Origin: Bacteroidota bacterium
Lineage (GTDB): Bacteria; Bacteroidota; Bacteroidia; Chitinophagales; Saprospiraceae
DNA length: 64,000 bases
NCBI GenBank assembly: GCA_963169455.1
Contig: CAUJDW010000125.1
Location: 1 to 64,000 of the forward strand
Direction: 5' to 3'
The notes beneath the pieces were generated by a model, which was not told where the DNA came from, ran no database searches, and saw only the letters and a program-made list of their open reading frames with translations. The translations under genes were made by a program, and so were the position numbers. Each line of letters starts with the position of its first letter. The stretch's first letter is position 1. Positions 17,054 to 25,716 of this stretch are shown here, in pieces.

Positions 17054-17072
17054 TTTAAAAAAACACGCTGTC

Positions 17073-18554
17073 ATGCCTATCCAAGTAGTCTTCAGCGCCC
17101 TGGAATGGGCAGGGGGATCGCGCCCCAAATACCTGCAGTTATACGATTTTATACGGCAGGCCATTCTGAACAGGCAGTTAAAGGGTGGGGAGCAGCTTCC
17201 GCCGAGCCGGGTTCTGGCGCGCCAACTGGGCGTATCGCGCACGACGGTGATGCAGGCCTACGAACACCTGGCTGCGGAAGGCTACCTGGCTGGCCAAAGC
17301 GGATCGGGGACTTTCGTCAGCGCGCTGGCGCCGGGCCAGCTTGGCCTGTTGGGCCTGAAGGCAGCGGAAAGGCCGGCAGTTCCTTCGGCAGTACTGCTTT
17401 CGAGGCGGGGGGAAGCAGCGAGTGGGCTGCCTGTGGGCGGGATCGCAGCCGGGAATAACCTCAGGCCCTTTCGCCCGGGTGTTCCGGCTTTGTGGGATTT
17501 CCCCTTTTCGGACTGGTTTCGCCTGATGGCGCGGCAGAGCAGAAAGCTCGGCTTCGATGCTTTCGGTTACGGCGATGCCGCCGGCTATCTGCCTCTGCGG
17601 CGCGCCCTTTCCGAATATTTGAGGCAATCGAGGGGCGTGCGGTGTGAGCCCGGGCAGGTTATCATTGTCCATGGCGCCCAGCAGGCCCTGTGCCTGGCCT
17701 GCCAGTTGCTGCTCAACCCCGGCGACGGCGCCTGGATCGAAGACCCTGGTTATAACGGCGCCCGGGAGGCTATGCGCCTGATGCAGGTGCGGCCCATTCC
17801 CGTGCCGCTCGACGAGGAAGGGATCTCGGCCAGGGCCGGCCGGGAAGCAGCCCCTGATGCCCGCCTGGCCTATGTGACGCCCTCACATCAGTACCCGCTC
17901 GGAGTGGTGATGAGCCTGGGCCGCCGGCTGGAGTTGCTGGAGTGGGCGGCGGAACGGGAAGCCTGGATACTTGAAGACGATTACGACAGCGAATACCGCT
18001 ACAGCGGGAAGCCCCTGGCCGCACTGCAGGGGATTGGCCGCCACGGGCGGGTATTGTACCTGGGCACATTCAGCAAAGTCCTTTTTCCAGCTTTGCGGCT
18101 GGGGTATCTGGTGGTTCCCCCGGCCCTGGCCGGGCATTTTCAGCGGGCCAAATCATTTTCCGACCGGGGAAACAGCATACTGGAGCAGGCCACGCTGGCC
18201 GCTTTCCTGGAGGAGGGGCGCCTGGAGCGCCACCTGCGCCGCATGCGGCTGCTGTACAAGGAACGGCAGGATGCACTGTTGTACTGGAGCGGCAAAATCC
18301 TGGGCGATGAGCTGCGCATTTACCCTTCCGATACCGGGCTGCATGCCGTGGGCTGGCTCCAGCAAGGCGCCGACGACCGCCGGGTGGCGGAGCATCTGCT
18401 GCGGGCAGGGGTAATCGCCTCACCGGTATCCGGTTATACGCAGCAGTTCCGGCAGGCGCCCGGGCTGGTGCTGGGGTATGCGCCATACAGGGAGGAACAG
18501 ATCCGGGAAGCCCTGGAGCGGATGGCGGAGGTGCTGGAAGGGCTGCAGCTGTGA
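17073..18554 (+). CDS. MocR-family transcriptional regulator (GntR winged helix fused to aminotransferase)
   Basis: 493 aa from the ATG at 17073; an upstream in-frame start would overlap the divergent gene and the operator repeats. N-terminal winged helix, residues ~15-80 (LYDFIRQAILN…LPPSRVLARQLGVSRTTVMQAYEHLAAEGYLAGQSGSGTFV across the recognition helix). A linker follows, then a type I aminotransferase domain from ~115, with VIIVHGAQQALCLACQLLLNPGD, EDDYDSEYRY and LGTFSKVLFPALRLGY, whose Lys binds PLP. MocR proteins sense PLP or PLP-amino adducts and control vitamin B6, taurine or GABA genes. The adjacent divergent flavin-binding gene is the probable target. Confidence 0.9.
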   Translation: MPIQVVFSALEWAGGSRPKYLQLYDFIRQAILNRQLKGGEQLPPSRVLARQLGVSRTTVMQAYEHLAAEGYLAGQSGSGTFVSALAPGQLGLLGLKAAERPAVPSAVLLSRRGEAASGLPVGGIAAGNNLRPFRPGVPALWDFPFSDWFRLMARQSRKLGFDAFGYGDAAGYLPLRRALSEYLRQSRGVRCEPGQVIIVHGAQQALCLACQLLLNPGDGAWIEDPGYNGAREAMRLMQVRPIPVPLDEEGISARAGREAAPDARLAYVTPSHQYPLGVVMSLGRRLELLEWAAEREAWILEDDYDSEYRYSGKPLAALQGIGRHGRVLYLGTFSKVLFPALRLGYLVVPPALAGHFQRAKSFSDRGNSILEQATLAAFLEEGRLERHLRRMRLLYKERQDALLYWSGKILGDELRIYPSDTGLHAVGWLQQGADDRRVAEHLLRAGVIASPVSGYTQQFRQAPGLVLGYAPYREEQIREALERMAEVLEGLQL

Positions 18555-18650
18555 TGCCAGTATGTCAGTATGCAGTTGCTTTTCCGGCTTGCTGCTGCCG
18601 CATGCAACCTTCGGGCTATTTGGGTATCCTTTCAAAAAAAGCCTGAAATC

Positions 18651-19304
18651 ATGAAAACCTATCTGTTGCCTGCCTTTATCCTGTTCAGTATTTCCCCAAC
18701 CTCCTGTCAGGAAAAGCCTTCGGTGAAGGAAACCGGAGCCAGGGCTGCCCCGGAGCGCCGGGTGGGCGGCTCCTGCGAGTGCTGTGAGGCCTGGCGCGAC
18801 GGGCTGCCGGAGCAACTGTCCTGGCAAACCACTATAAGCCCGGAAGGTGAACCGGGCGAGCCGCTGGAAGTCAGTGGAACCATTTACCGCAAAGACGGCA
18901 AAACGCCTGCCGCCGGGGTAATCCTTTACGTTTACCACACCGACAGAGAAGGCCGGTATTCCAGGGGGGCGGGGGCCACCGAATGCGCCCGCCGCCACGG
19001 GCTTCTGCGCAGCTGGATGAAAACCGGCGCCGACGGGCGTTACCGCTTCCGCACCATCCGGCCCGCTTCTTATCCCCAAAGCACGATCGAGCAGCACATT
19101 CACGCCATCATCAAGGAAGCGGGGATGGGGGAGTACTGGATCGATGATTTTGTCTTCGATGACGACCCCTTCCTGACGGCGGCGCTGCGCAACCGCCTTG
19201 CCGAGCGCGGCGGATCGGGCATACTGCGCCCCCTGAAAAACCAGCAGGGCGTATGGCTTGCCGAAAGGGATATCGTTTTGGGGAAAAATGTGCCGGGGTA
19301 TTGA
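18651..19304 (+). CDS. Intradiol ring-cleavage dioxygenase-like lipoprotein
   Basis: 217 aa from the ATG at 18651, chosen because it starts a lipoprotein signal ending ISPTSC (Cys ~17). The core matches intradiol dioxygenases: G.I…GVILYVYHTDREGRYS, GADGRYRFRTIRPASYP and QHIHAIIKE. These hold the expected non-haem Fe(III) ligands, one Tyr in GRY, one in SYP, and the two His of HIH. Such enzymes open catechol-type rings between the hydroxyls; secreted or lipid-anchored forms in Bacteroidota have no proven substrate. A Cys-rich insert (GGSCECCEAWRDG) follows the signal peptide and is unusual for the family. The gene follows the MocR regulator by 96 bp in the same direction. Confidence 0.78.
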   Translation: MKTYLLPAFILFSISPTSCQEKPSVKETGARAAPERRVGGSCECCEAWRDGLPEQLSWQTTISPEGEPGEPLEVSGTIYRKDGKTPAAGVILYVYHTDREGRYSRGAGATECARRHGLLRSWMKTGADGRYRFRTIRPASYPQSTIEQHIHAIIKEAGMGEYWIDDFVFDDDPFLTAALRNRLAERGGSGILRPLKNQQGVWLAERDIVLGKNVPGY

Positions 19305-19639
19305 AGCCCGCATGGATTGGCCCTTCTCCGCCCTGAAAAGGGCAAAGATGCGCAAGGGTAACGCCAAATCACAATATTGTTGGCTTTATTGGTTTTGGAA
19401 AAAAAGAGGCCGCCTGGAGATGCGCTTCGAAACAGGCAGCGTTGTCGTTACCTATGATACCCGGTTTTTGAATATCAGCAAAGTGCGCGCCTGGGGCGGG
19501 CTGAAGTGGTTTTGCCAGCCTTTGGCCCGGGCGCCCTGCAGGGCGGGGAGACTGGGGGGGCGTCTCTGCGAGCCGGGCAAACTGGGAGAGGGGGTGAGCC
19601 TGTGGCAACCCCAGAAACCTGAAACCTTGTCCCAAGGCT
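19305..19639. other. Convergent intergenic region, no gene seen
   Basis: 335 bp between the dioxygenase and hypC, which face each other. It has a G-rich segment (about 19540-19600) with weak hairpin potential, and ends directly at the hypC stop. An open plus-strand frame crosses it but is antisense to hypC and unsupported. Confidence 0.45.
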
Positions 19640-19900
19640 CTACCCCCCTCCTTCCGGCTCCAGTTCGTCGAGGTCTCCGATTTGCCGGAGGTATTCGAAG
19701 GTTTTTTTTGCTTCTTCCTCATCCACGATGCCGATGGCCACGCCCACGTGGACGAGCACGTAGTCGCCGACCCTGGCTTCGGGGGCCATGGTGAGGTCGA
19801 CGTCTTTGACGACGCCGCCGAAGGAAACCTTCGCCATGCGGAATACATCGTCCATGGCGACGGGGATATCTATGATTTTACCTGGGATGGCTAGGCACAT
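19640..19900 (-). CDS. hypC: [NiFe]-hydrogenase maturation chaperone HypC
   Basis: 86 aa from the ATG at 19900, set by the invariant N-terminal MCLAIPGK, whose Cys2 is exposed after Met removal and binds iron and the large subunit. The body (AKVSFGGVVKDVDLTMAPEA RVGDYVLVHVGVAIGIVDEEEA) matches the OB-fold of HypC/HupF. HypC works with HypD in assembling Fe(CN)2CO and delivering it to the hydrogenase large subunit. An upstream frame extends into the intergenic region but lacks the conserved start. It is last in the minus-strand hypABC run, 67 bp after hypB. Confidence 0.95.
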   Translation of the reverse strand: MCLAIPGKIIDIPVAMDDVFRMAKVSFGGVVKDVDLTMAPEARVGDYVLVHVGVAIGIVDEEEAKKTFEYLRQIGDLDELEPEGGG

Positions 19901-19967
19901 GGTTATTGGTTTTGCGGCGGCCAGCGGCCGGTGATTTGTGAACAAAAATTTGCGGCCTGCGCTGCAT

Positions 19968-20891
19968 TTACGCATTCATTTCCCCCCGCTTGCGCTTCAG
20001 CCAGTCCAGCCACTGTTCCATTCCCTGGCCGCTGGTAGCCGACAGTTCGATGAATTCCAGGTGGTGGTTGACGCGCCGGGCGTAATCTTTGGCTTTTTCC
20101 ATGTCGAACTGCACGTAGGGCAGCAGGTCGATCTTGTTGATGATGCAAAGATCTGAAGAAAAGAACATATCGGGGTATTTGATTGGCTTGTCATCGCCTT
20201 CGGTGACGGAGATGATGACGACGCGGGCGCCTTCGCCGAGGTCGAAGAGGGAGGGGCAGACGAGGTTGCCGACGTTTTCGATGAAGAGCAGGGAGCTTTC
20301 GGAGGGGCGCAGTTTTTTGACGGCCTGGTTGACCATGTCGGAATCCAGGTGGCAGCCTTTGCCGGTATTGATCTGAACGACGGGTGCGCCGGTGGCGGCG
20401 ATACGGTTGGCGTCGTTGGAGGTTTGCTGGTCGCCTTCGATGACGAAGCACTCCAGTTCGCCTTTCAGGGCGGCCAGGGTGCGTTCCAGCAGGCTGGTCT
20501 TGCCTGAGCCCGGGGAGCTGACGAGGTTCAGGGCCAGCACATTGCGGGCTTCGAAAAAGCCGCGGTTGCGCTCAGCCAGGAGGTTGTTCTTTTGCAGGAT
20601 GTCCTGCTCGAGTTCCACTACCGTCTTGCCGTGGTGGTGATCGTGGCCATGATCGTGATCATCGTGGCTGTGGAGGTGGTGGTGGTGGCCGTGGGTGTGC
20701 CCGTGCAGGTGATGGTGATGGTGCGCCGCGTGGCGGCGGCCATGCCCGGGGTGGAAATGGCGGGTAGGTTGGGGGTCGTCGCCCTGCATGTCGAGGGAGA
20801 ATCCCTGTTGCTCCCGGGTAGTTTGTTCTTCGCCGATCAGGGTAATGGTAACGGCGTCTGAAGGTTGGTTACAACCGCAGGTGCTGCACAT
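19968..20891 (-). CDS. hypB: Hydrogenase nickel-insertion GTPase HypB with His-rich domain
   Basis: 307 aa. The N-terminus MCSTCGCNQ carries the CxxCGC high-affinity nickel motif. A histidine-rich stretch (about residues 45-88) has 24 His in 44 residues, a nickel store like that of rhizobial HypB. The GTPase follows: P-loop SSPGSGKTS, VIEGDQQTSNDANR, ENVGNLVCP with the metal-binding Cys, and NKIDL. It inserts Ni into the hydrogenase large subunit, with HypA. It is 18 bp downstream of hypA. hypD/E/F are not in this window, so the maturation machinery is split across the genome. Confidence 0.97.
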   Translation of the reverse strand: MCSTCGCNQPSDAVTITLIGEEQTTREQQGFSLDMQGDDPQPTRHFHPGHGRRHAAHHHHHLHGHTHGHHHHLHSHDDHDHGHDHHHGKTVVELEQDILQKNNLLAERNRGFFEARNVLALNLVSSPGSGKTSLLERTLAALKGELECFVIEGDQQTSNDANRIAATGAPVVQINTGKGCHLDSDMVNQAVKKLRPSESSLLFIENVGNLVCPSLFDLGEGARVVIISVTEGDDKPIKYPDMFFSSDLCIINKIDLLPYVQFDMEKAKDYARRVNHHLEFIELSATSGQGMEQWLDWLKRKRGEMNA

Positions 20892-20909
20892 GTCGGATTG
20901 GTTTTGCGA

Positions 20910-21272
20910 TCAAGAAATAACTTCTTCCGCCGTAGTCAGCGTCAGAGATTTGATTTTCAGTTCCCGCCCCTGCAGCAAATCCGTAAAATAGTTTCCGCAT
21001 TGGGGGCATGCTTCATACAACTGTTGAACATCGAATTGGCAGCCACAGTCCATGCAGCGGGCGCGGCCCGGGATGTAGTGGATGTGGCGTTCTGCATTGG
21101 CCAGTATGGTGCCGGGCAGCCCTGCTTCCCAGGCGAAGGCCAGGGCGTCGGGTTCGATGCCTGCCAGGGCGCCGATCTCCAGGTCGATTCGCTCCACAGC
21201 GGCGGCGCCGTGCTTTCGGGCCTGCTCTTCAGCCGCATCCACTATGCTCAGGACGATGGACAACTCGTGCAT
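20910..21272 (-). CDS. hypA: Hydrogenase nickel metallochaperone HypA
   Basis: 120 aa, family length. MHELSIV at the N-terminus holds the nickel-binding His2. The Zn site is two CxxC pairs: CMDC and CPQC (near residues 74 and 91). It receives nickel and, with HypB, delivers it to the large subunit. It precedes hypB on the minus strand and follows the small His-rich membrane protein gene by 16 bp, so these four genes form one unit divergent from the structural genes. Confidence 0.96.
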   Translation of the reverse strand: MHELSIVLSIVDAAEEQARKHGAAAVERIDLEIGALAGIEPDALAFAWEAGLPGTILANAERHIHYIPGRARCMDCGCQFDVQQLYEACPQCGNYFTDLLQGRELKIKSLTLTTAEEVIS

Positions 21273-21288
21273 GATGCTGTTTGATCCG

Positions 21289-21507
21289 TTACTTCCCTGA
21301 TTCCTTTTTGGCCAGCGCCCAACGGCGGGCTATGAAAAAGGCCACGCCTGCCACCAGCGCCAGCGCGATGGGGATAGCGTGTTCGGAAGAAGTGAAATAG
21401 TGGGCCAGTTGATAGCCGTGGAAGTGGCCGTGGCCGTCGTGTGCGAGGGCCAGTAAAGGGAGGCCGGCAAATGCCGCCATGAGGGAAATGGCTTTACGAA
21501 GCATCAT
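21289..21507 (-). CDS. Small His-rich membrane protein in hydrogenase locus
   Basis: 72 aa. Signal peptide or first membrane segment (MLRKAISLMAAFAGLPLLALA), then an external loop rich in His (HDGHGHFHGYQLAHYF), then one membrane segment (AIPIALALVAGVAFFIA) and a basic tail. It is the first gene of the hypABC-direction unit, so it is probably made together with the nickel chaperones. The exposed His cluster suggests periplasmic metal binding, with nickel the plausible ligand. It is too small to be a HupE/NiCoT permease; it could be a permease partner. Function is not known. Confidence 0.65.
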   Translation of the reverse strand: MMLRKAISLMAAFAGLPLLALAHDGHGHFHGYQLAHYFTSSEHAIPIALALVAGVAFFIARRWALAKKESGK

Positions 21508-21716
21508 TGCAGTTTTTTTATTGTCAGGAAGATAATTCGCGCCTTTTACACACTGTCAAAATTAGGCGCATGGGCGGCATAAGCCGGTGATTAAAGTCAC
21601 CCTAATTACTGATTGATGTCATCTGAAAAGGCTTGAAGTTCATTTTTCTTTACCATTGATTCCGAAAATTATATTCGGTTGCAGCCTTACGCATCAACAA
21701 CAAACCACAAGTCGCC
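21508..21716. promoter_or_regulatory. Divergent hydrogenase promoter region
   Basis: 209 bp between the hyp-side unit (minus) and the structural genes (plus). It includes the CRP/FNR-like palindrome at 21586-21601 and, on the plus strand, TACCATTG at 21651-21658, one base from TAnnTTTG, preceded by TTG at 21633-21635 (15-bp gap, short for this phylum). Expression of both sides is probably co-regulated. Confidence 0.5.
21586..21601. promoter_or_regulatory. CRP/FNR-like palindrome in hydrogenase promoter region
   Basis: GGTGATTAAAGTCACC: 5-bp perfect arms GGTGA/TCACC around six bases, giving TGA-N6-TCA, the half-site spacing of CRP/FNR regulators. It is about 79 bp upstream of the minus-strand start and 116 bp upstream of hyaA. 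The related site at 293-306 has the same GTGATT core. Confidence 0.5.
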
Positions 21717-22835
21717 ATGACGCCTTCAACAAAAAGACCTACCTATTACGAAGAACTGCGCCAGAAAGGCTACTCCCGCCGGGATTTCATGAAGTTTTGC
21801 ACCACGATTGCCGCGTACCTCGGGCTGGAAGCCTCGGGGGTGGCGCAGGTGTCCAAGGCTTTGATGTCCCAGCCCAGAGTGCCGGTCATCTGGCTGCACT
21901 TCCAGGAGTGCACCTGCTGCAGTGAATCCTTCATCCGCTCTTCCCATCCCATTGTGGCGGATATTGTGCTGGACAAGATATCGCTGGACTACACCGAGAC
22001 ATTGATGGCTGCTTCCGGGCATCAGGCCGAAGCAGCCATGGAAAAAACCATGAAAGACTATTACGGTGAGTATGTGCTCTGCGTGGAGGGTTCCGTGCCG
22101 GTTTACGATGATGGCGTGTATTGCTGCATCGGCGGCAAATCGGCCGAGCAGATTCTGGAGGAAACGGCGGCCGGGGCCAAGGCTATCATCGGCTGGGGCA
22201 GTTGCGCCTGCAACGGCTGCGTACAGGCCGCCGCGCCCAACCCCACCGGGGCCACGCCCATTCACAAGCTCATCAAAGGCAAGCCCATCATCAAGGTGCC
22301 GGGCTGCCCGCCCATTGGCGAAGTGATGGCCGGCGTGCTGGTGCACCTCATCACCTTCGGCCGCATTCCCGAACTGGACCGCATCGGCCGCCCCAAGGCC
22401 TTCTACTCCAAGCGGGTGCACGATAGCTGCTACCGCCGCCCCTACTACGATGCCGGTTTGTTCGTCCAGAACTTCGACGACGAGAACGCCAAGAAGGGCT
22501 ACTGCCTGTACAAGGTCGGCTGCCGCGGCCCGATGACCTATAATGCCTGCGGCGTCACGAAGTGGAACGACGGGGTCAGCTTCCCCATTCAGTCGGGCCA
22601 CGGTTGTATCGGTTGCAGCGAAGAGAACTTCTGGGACAACGGCCCGTTCTACCGCCGGATTGCCAACTTCCCGGGCTTCGGCATCGAGAGCAATGCCGAC
22701 AAGGTGGGCGCCGTAGCTGCCGGAGTAACTGTTGCCGGTATCGCAGCCCATGCCATCGGCACCAACCTGCGGAAGAAGAAACTGATCGACACCCTGATCA
22801 CGGAAGGCAAGGAATCCGAAAAGGAACTGTCTTAA
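21717..22835 (+). CDS. hyaA: [NiFe]-hydrogenase small subunit, O2-tolerant group 1d type
   Basis: 372 aa. A Tat-type leader has SRRDFMKF (residues 20-27). Proximal-cluster Cys at 65, 67, 68, 163, 168 and 197: all six match E. coli Hyd-1 Cys17, 19, 20, 115, 120 and 149 with a constant offset of 48, so the two supernumerary Cys of the O2-tolerant [4Fe-3S] cluster are present. An extra Cys165 lies in CACNGC. Distal- and medial-cluster ligands are in [24 protein letters not shown] and GHGCIGC. A C-terminal membrane helix ([19 protein letters not shown]) anchors it to the cytochrome b. It carries electrons from H2 oxidation to the quinone pool. It is first in a plus-strand operon. Confidence 0.96.
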   Translation: MTPSTKRPTYYEELRQKGYSRRDFMKFCTTIAAYLGLEASGVAQVSKALMSQPRVPVIWLHFQECTCCSESFIRSSHPIVADIVLDKISLDYTETLMAASGHQAEAAMEKTMKDYYGEYVLCVEGSVPVYDDGVYCCIGGKSAEQILEETAAGAKAIIGWGSCACNGCVQAAAPNPTGATPIHKLIKGKPIIKVPGCPPIGEVMAGVLVHLITFGRIPELDRIGRPKAFYSKRVHDSCYRRPYYDAGLFVQNFDDENAKKGYCLYKVGCRGPMTYNACGVTKWNDGVSFPIQSGHGCIGCSEENFWDNGPFYRRIANFPGFGIESNADKVGAVAAGVTVAGIAAHAIGTNLRKKKLIDTLITEGKESEKELS

Positions 22836-22891
22836 GCGAAGTTTTTTCCTAATCTGAAACGGTAAAACCGGCAACCAAAACAAAAGAAATC

Positions 22892-24610
22892 ATGAGTAAC
22901 AGAATAGTAGTCGATCCCATCACCAGAATAGAAGGGCACCTTCGCATCGAGGCAGAGATCCAGGATGGCAAGATCAAGGATGCCTACAGTTCAGGCACCA
23001 TGGTGCGCGGCATCGAGCGCATCCTGCAGGGCCGCGACCCCAGGGATGCCTGGGCCTTTGTAGGCCGGGTATGCGGCGTTTGCACCACCGTTCACTCACT
23101 GGCGTCCTGCCGCTCGGTAGAGGACGCCCTCGATATCGTCGTGCCGCCCAATGCGGAGCTGGTGCGCAACATCATGTTTTGCAGCCAGTACATGCACGAC
23201 CACGTCGTACACTTCTACCACCTCCACGCCATGGACTGGGTGGATGTGGTGAACGCCCTGCAGGCCGACCCGAAGAAAACCTCGGAGATCGCACAGAGCA
23301 TCAGCAACTGGCCCAACAGCTCGCCGGGCTATTTTTCCGACCTGCAGAAGCGGGTGGCCAAATTCGTGGAAAGCGGGCAGCTCGGCATTTTTACGAACGG
23401 TTACTGGGGGCACCCCGCTTATAAGCTGCCGCCCGAAATCAACCTCATCGGGCTGGCCCACTACCTGGAGGCCCTCGAGTGGCAGAAGGAGATCGTCAAG
23501 GTACACACCATCTTCGGCGGCAAGAACCCGCACCCCAACTATCTGGTTGGCGGCATGGCCTGTTCCATCAACCTGGACGACGTCGGCGCCATCAATGCCG
23601 AACGCCTGGCTATGGTCGGGCAACTGCTGGCCGACGGCAAGCGCTTCATCGAGCAGGTGTACATCCCCGACCTGCTGGCCATTGCGCCTTATTATCTCGA
23701 CTGGGGCGCCATCGGCGGCGGGCTGGGCAACTACCTCGTTTACGGCGACCTGCCCACCAACGGCTACCGCGACCCCTCGAGCTTCAAGTTCCCTGCCGGC
23801 GCCATCCTGAACAAGGACGTCAGCAAGGTTTACGAAGTCGACCTGCGCGCCGATACGGAGGTTCAGGAGTTCATCAGCCGTTCGTGGTACGAATATTCCG
23901 AAGGCAATGAAGCGGGCCTGCACCCCTGGAAGGGCCAGACCAACATCAAGTACACCGGCCCGAAACCGCCGTACGATTATCTGGATGTCGAACAGAAGTA
24001 CAGCTATCTGAAGACCCCGCGCTGGAAGGGCAACGCCATGGAAGTAGGCCCGCTGTCGCGCATGCTGGTGGGCTATGCCCTCGGCCGCGAAGAATACAAA
24101 GAGGTAGTTGACAGCACCCTGGCCAAGCTGGGCGTTCCCGTTACGGCTCTCTTCTCCACCCTGGGGCGCACCGCGGCCCGCGGGCTGGAGAGCCTGCTGA
24201 TCGCCGGCTGGGCGATGGAGTTCTACGAAGCCCTGCTGGCCAACATCCGCAACGGCGACACCCGCATGGCGGACACCAGCAAGTTCAATCCGGAGCGCTG
24301 GGAATCCTTCGCCCAGGGCGTCGGGCACATGGAAGCCCCGCGGGGCGCCCTGGCCCACTGGTGCGTCATCCGCGACCAGAAGCTGGAGAACTACCAGCTG
24401 GTCGTGCCGAGCACCTGGAACGCCTCGCCGCGCGACCCGGAAGGCAAAATGTCGGCCTACGAGTCCTCCCTGATCGACACCCCGGTTCACGACCCGGAAC
24501 AGCCGCTGGAGATCATCCGGACGATCCACTCCTTCGACCCCTGTCTGGCCTGCGCCGTGCACCTGTACGACGAGGAGGGCAAACAGGTGAGCCGGGCCAG
24601 GGTTTTATGA
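22892..24610 (+). CDS. hyaB: [NiFe]-hydrogenase large subunit
   Basis: 572 aa, normal for group 1. Nickel ligands: RVCGVC (Cys61, Cys64) and the C-terminal DPCLAC (Cys551, Cys554). The precursor extends 15 residues beyond the His of CAVH (557), the point at which the dedicated protease cuts after nickel insertion. N-terminal RIEGHLRIE is conserved. It catalyses H2 oxidation at the Ni-Fe(CN)2CO site. The partner small subunit lies 56 bp upstream; the cytochrome b follows by 77 bp. L1 reads CGVCTTVHS rather than the usual CGVCTGVHA, a small deviation near the active site. Confidence 0.97.
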   Translation: MSNRIVVDPITRIEGHLRIEAEIQDGKIKDAYSSGTMVRGIERILQGRDPRDAWAFVGRVCGVCTTVHSLASCRSVEDALDIVVPPNAELVRNIMFCSQYMHDHVVHFYHLHAMDWVDVVNALQADPKKTSEIAQSISNWPNSSPGYFSDLQKRVAKFVESGQLGIFTNGYWGHPAYKLPPEINLIGLAHYLEALEWQKEIVKVHTIFGGKNPHPNYLVGGMACSINLDDVGAINAERLAMVGQLLADGKRFIEQVYIPDLLAIAPYYLDWGAIGGGLGNYLVYGDLPTNGYRDPSSFKFPAGAILNKDVSKVYEVDLRADTEVQEFISRSWYEYSEGNEAGLHPWKGQTNIKYTGPKPPYDYLDVEQKYSYLKTPRWKGNAMEVGPLSRMLVGYALGREEYKEVVDSTLAKLGVPVTALFSTLGRTAARGLESLLIAGWAMEFYEALLANIRNGDTRMADTSKFNPERWESFAQGVGHMEAPRGALAHWCVIRDQKLENYQLVVPSTWNASPRDPEGKMSAYESSLIDTPVHDPEQPLEIIRTIHSFDPCLACAVHLYDEEGKQVSRARVL

Positions 24611-24687
24611 TTTGAAATTTTCCGTGCGGCCGGGCGCCTGAACCCCAGGGTTGGCTGCCCGGCTGCATCCACCTCAATTAAAAGACA

Positions 24688-25404
24688 ATGACTAAGCATA
24701 ATCTTCGCCGGGTCTTTGTATGGCAACTGCCTGTAAGGGTGTATCACTGGCTCAATGCCCTGTGCATCGTCGTGCTCTGTGTGACGGGTTACATCATTGC
24801 ACGCCCGCCGGGCATACAATCAGGTGCAGAGGCATCTTTCAGCTACTGGTTCGGCATCAACCGGTTCATCCACTTCGTCGCTTCCTATATCTTCATCTTC
24901 AACTTTATCTTCCGCATCTACTGGGGGTTTGTCGGCAATAAATACGCCGACTGGAAAAACTTCATCCCCACCAACCGGAAATTCTTCAAAGAGATGTGGG
25001 AGGTGCTGAAGATCGACATCATGCTGAAAAGAAACACGGAGCACCTTTCCATCGGGCACAATGCGATGGCCGGCTTTATTTACTTCCTGACTTTCATCGC
25101 TTTCGCCGTCCAGGCCATTACGGGCTTCGGGCTGTACGCCAGCATGAGCGACTGGTGGCTGCCCAACCTCTTCGCCTGGGTGCCCGGGCTGGTTGGCGGC
25201 GACTTCGTCCTGCGCGAGATCCATCACGCGACGATGTGGTTCTTCATCATTTTCGCCATCATCCACGTTTATCTGGTATTCTACCATGATTATGTGGAAG
25301 GCAGGGGCGAAACCTCCTCCATCATCGGCGGCTGGAAGTTCATCGAGGAGGAGGTTTTTCAGAAGGAGATGGAAAAGGAGAAGGCGGAGATGGAAGAAGT
25401 GTAA
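24688..25404 (+). CDS. hyaC: Ni/Fe-hydrogenase b-type cytochrome subunit
   Basis: 238 aa with four membrane helices. Haem-ligand His candidates lie in LPVRVYHWLNALC, NRFIHFVASYIF and IHHATMWFFIIFAIIHVYL, matching the di-haem HyaC/HupZ family. It accepts electrons from the small subunit and reduces the quinone pool. The C-terminus is highly charged (EEEVFQKEMEKEKAEMEEV). It lies within the structural operon directly after the large subunit. Confidence 0.94.
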   Translation: MTKHNLRRVFVWQLPVRVYHWLNALCIVVLCVTGYIIARPPGIQSGAEASFSYWFGINRFIHFVASYIFIFNFIFRIYWGFVGNKYADWKNFIPTNRKFFKEMWEVLKIDIMLKRNTEHLSIGHNAMAGFIYFLTFIAFAVQAITGFGLYASMSDWWLPNLFAWVPGLVGGDFVLREIHHATMWFFIIFAIIHVYLVFYHDYVEGRGETSSIIGGWKFIEEEVFQKEMEKEKAEMEEV

Positions 25405-25716
25405 ACCGGGGATAGAATGGATGGGCCCCTTTGGGGCGGCTTGTTTTTCCGTATCGAGACGCAGTCTCTCGCGAACGGAACGGCTCCCTGGCTCCAGCCG
25501 TGAAGCGGGCAATTTCTCCGGCTGCCGAAGCTTTCCAGCTTTCGTTATAAACTTCAGCGGGCGGAGAACGAAGGCATGCCAGCGGCCTTTTCACTTCGCC
25601 AGGTAAAACAGTGTTCAGATTATCAACCCGCGGCCCCCGGCCTGCAAGGGAAGTGCGATATCCAATCGCGCTGCTTTTTCGCGGGCCGGAGGCCAGCGTT
25701 CCAAACCCTCGCTACA
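25405..25716. other. Intergenic region inside the hydrogenase cluster
   Basis: 312 bp between hyaC and hyaD. It has small hairpins such as gagac-gca-gtctc near 25464, without a T-run. A frame open upstream of the protease start encodes nothing recognisable. The gap is long for an operon, so hyaD may have an extra promoter here. Confidence 0.45.
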
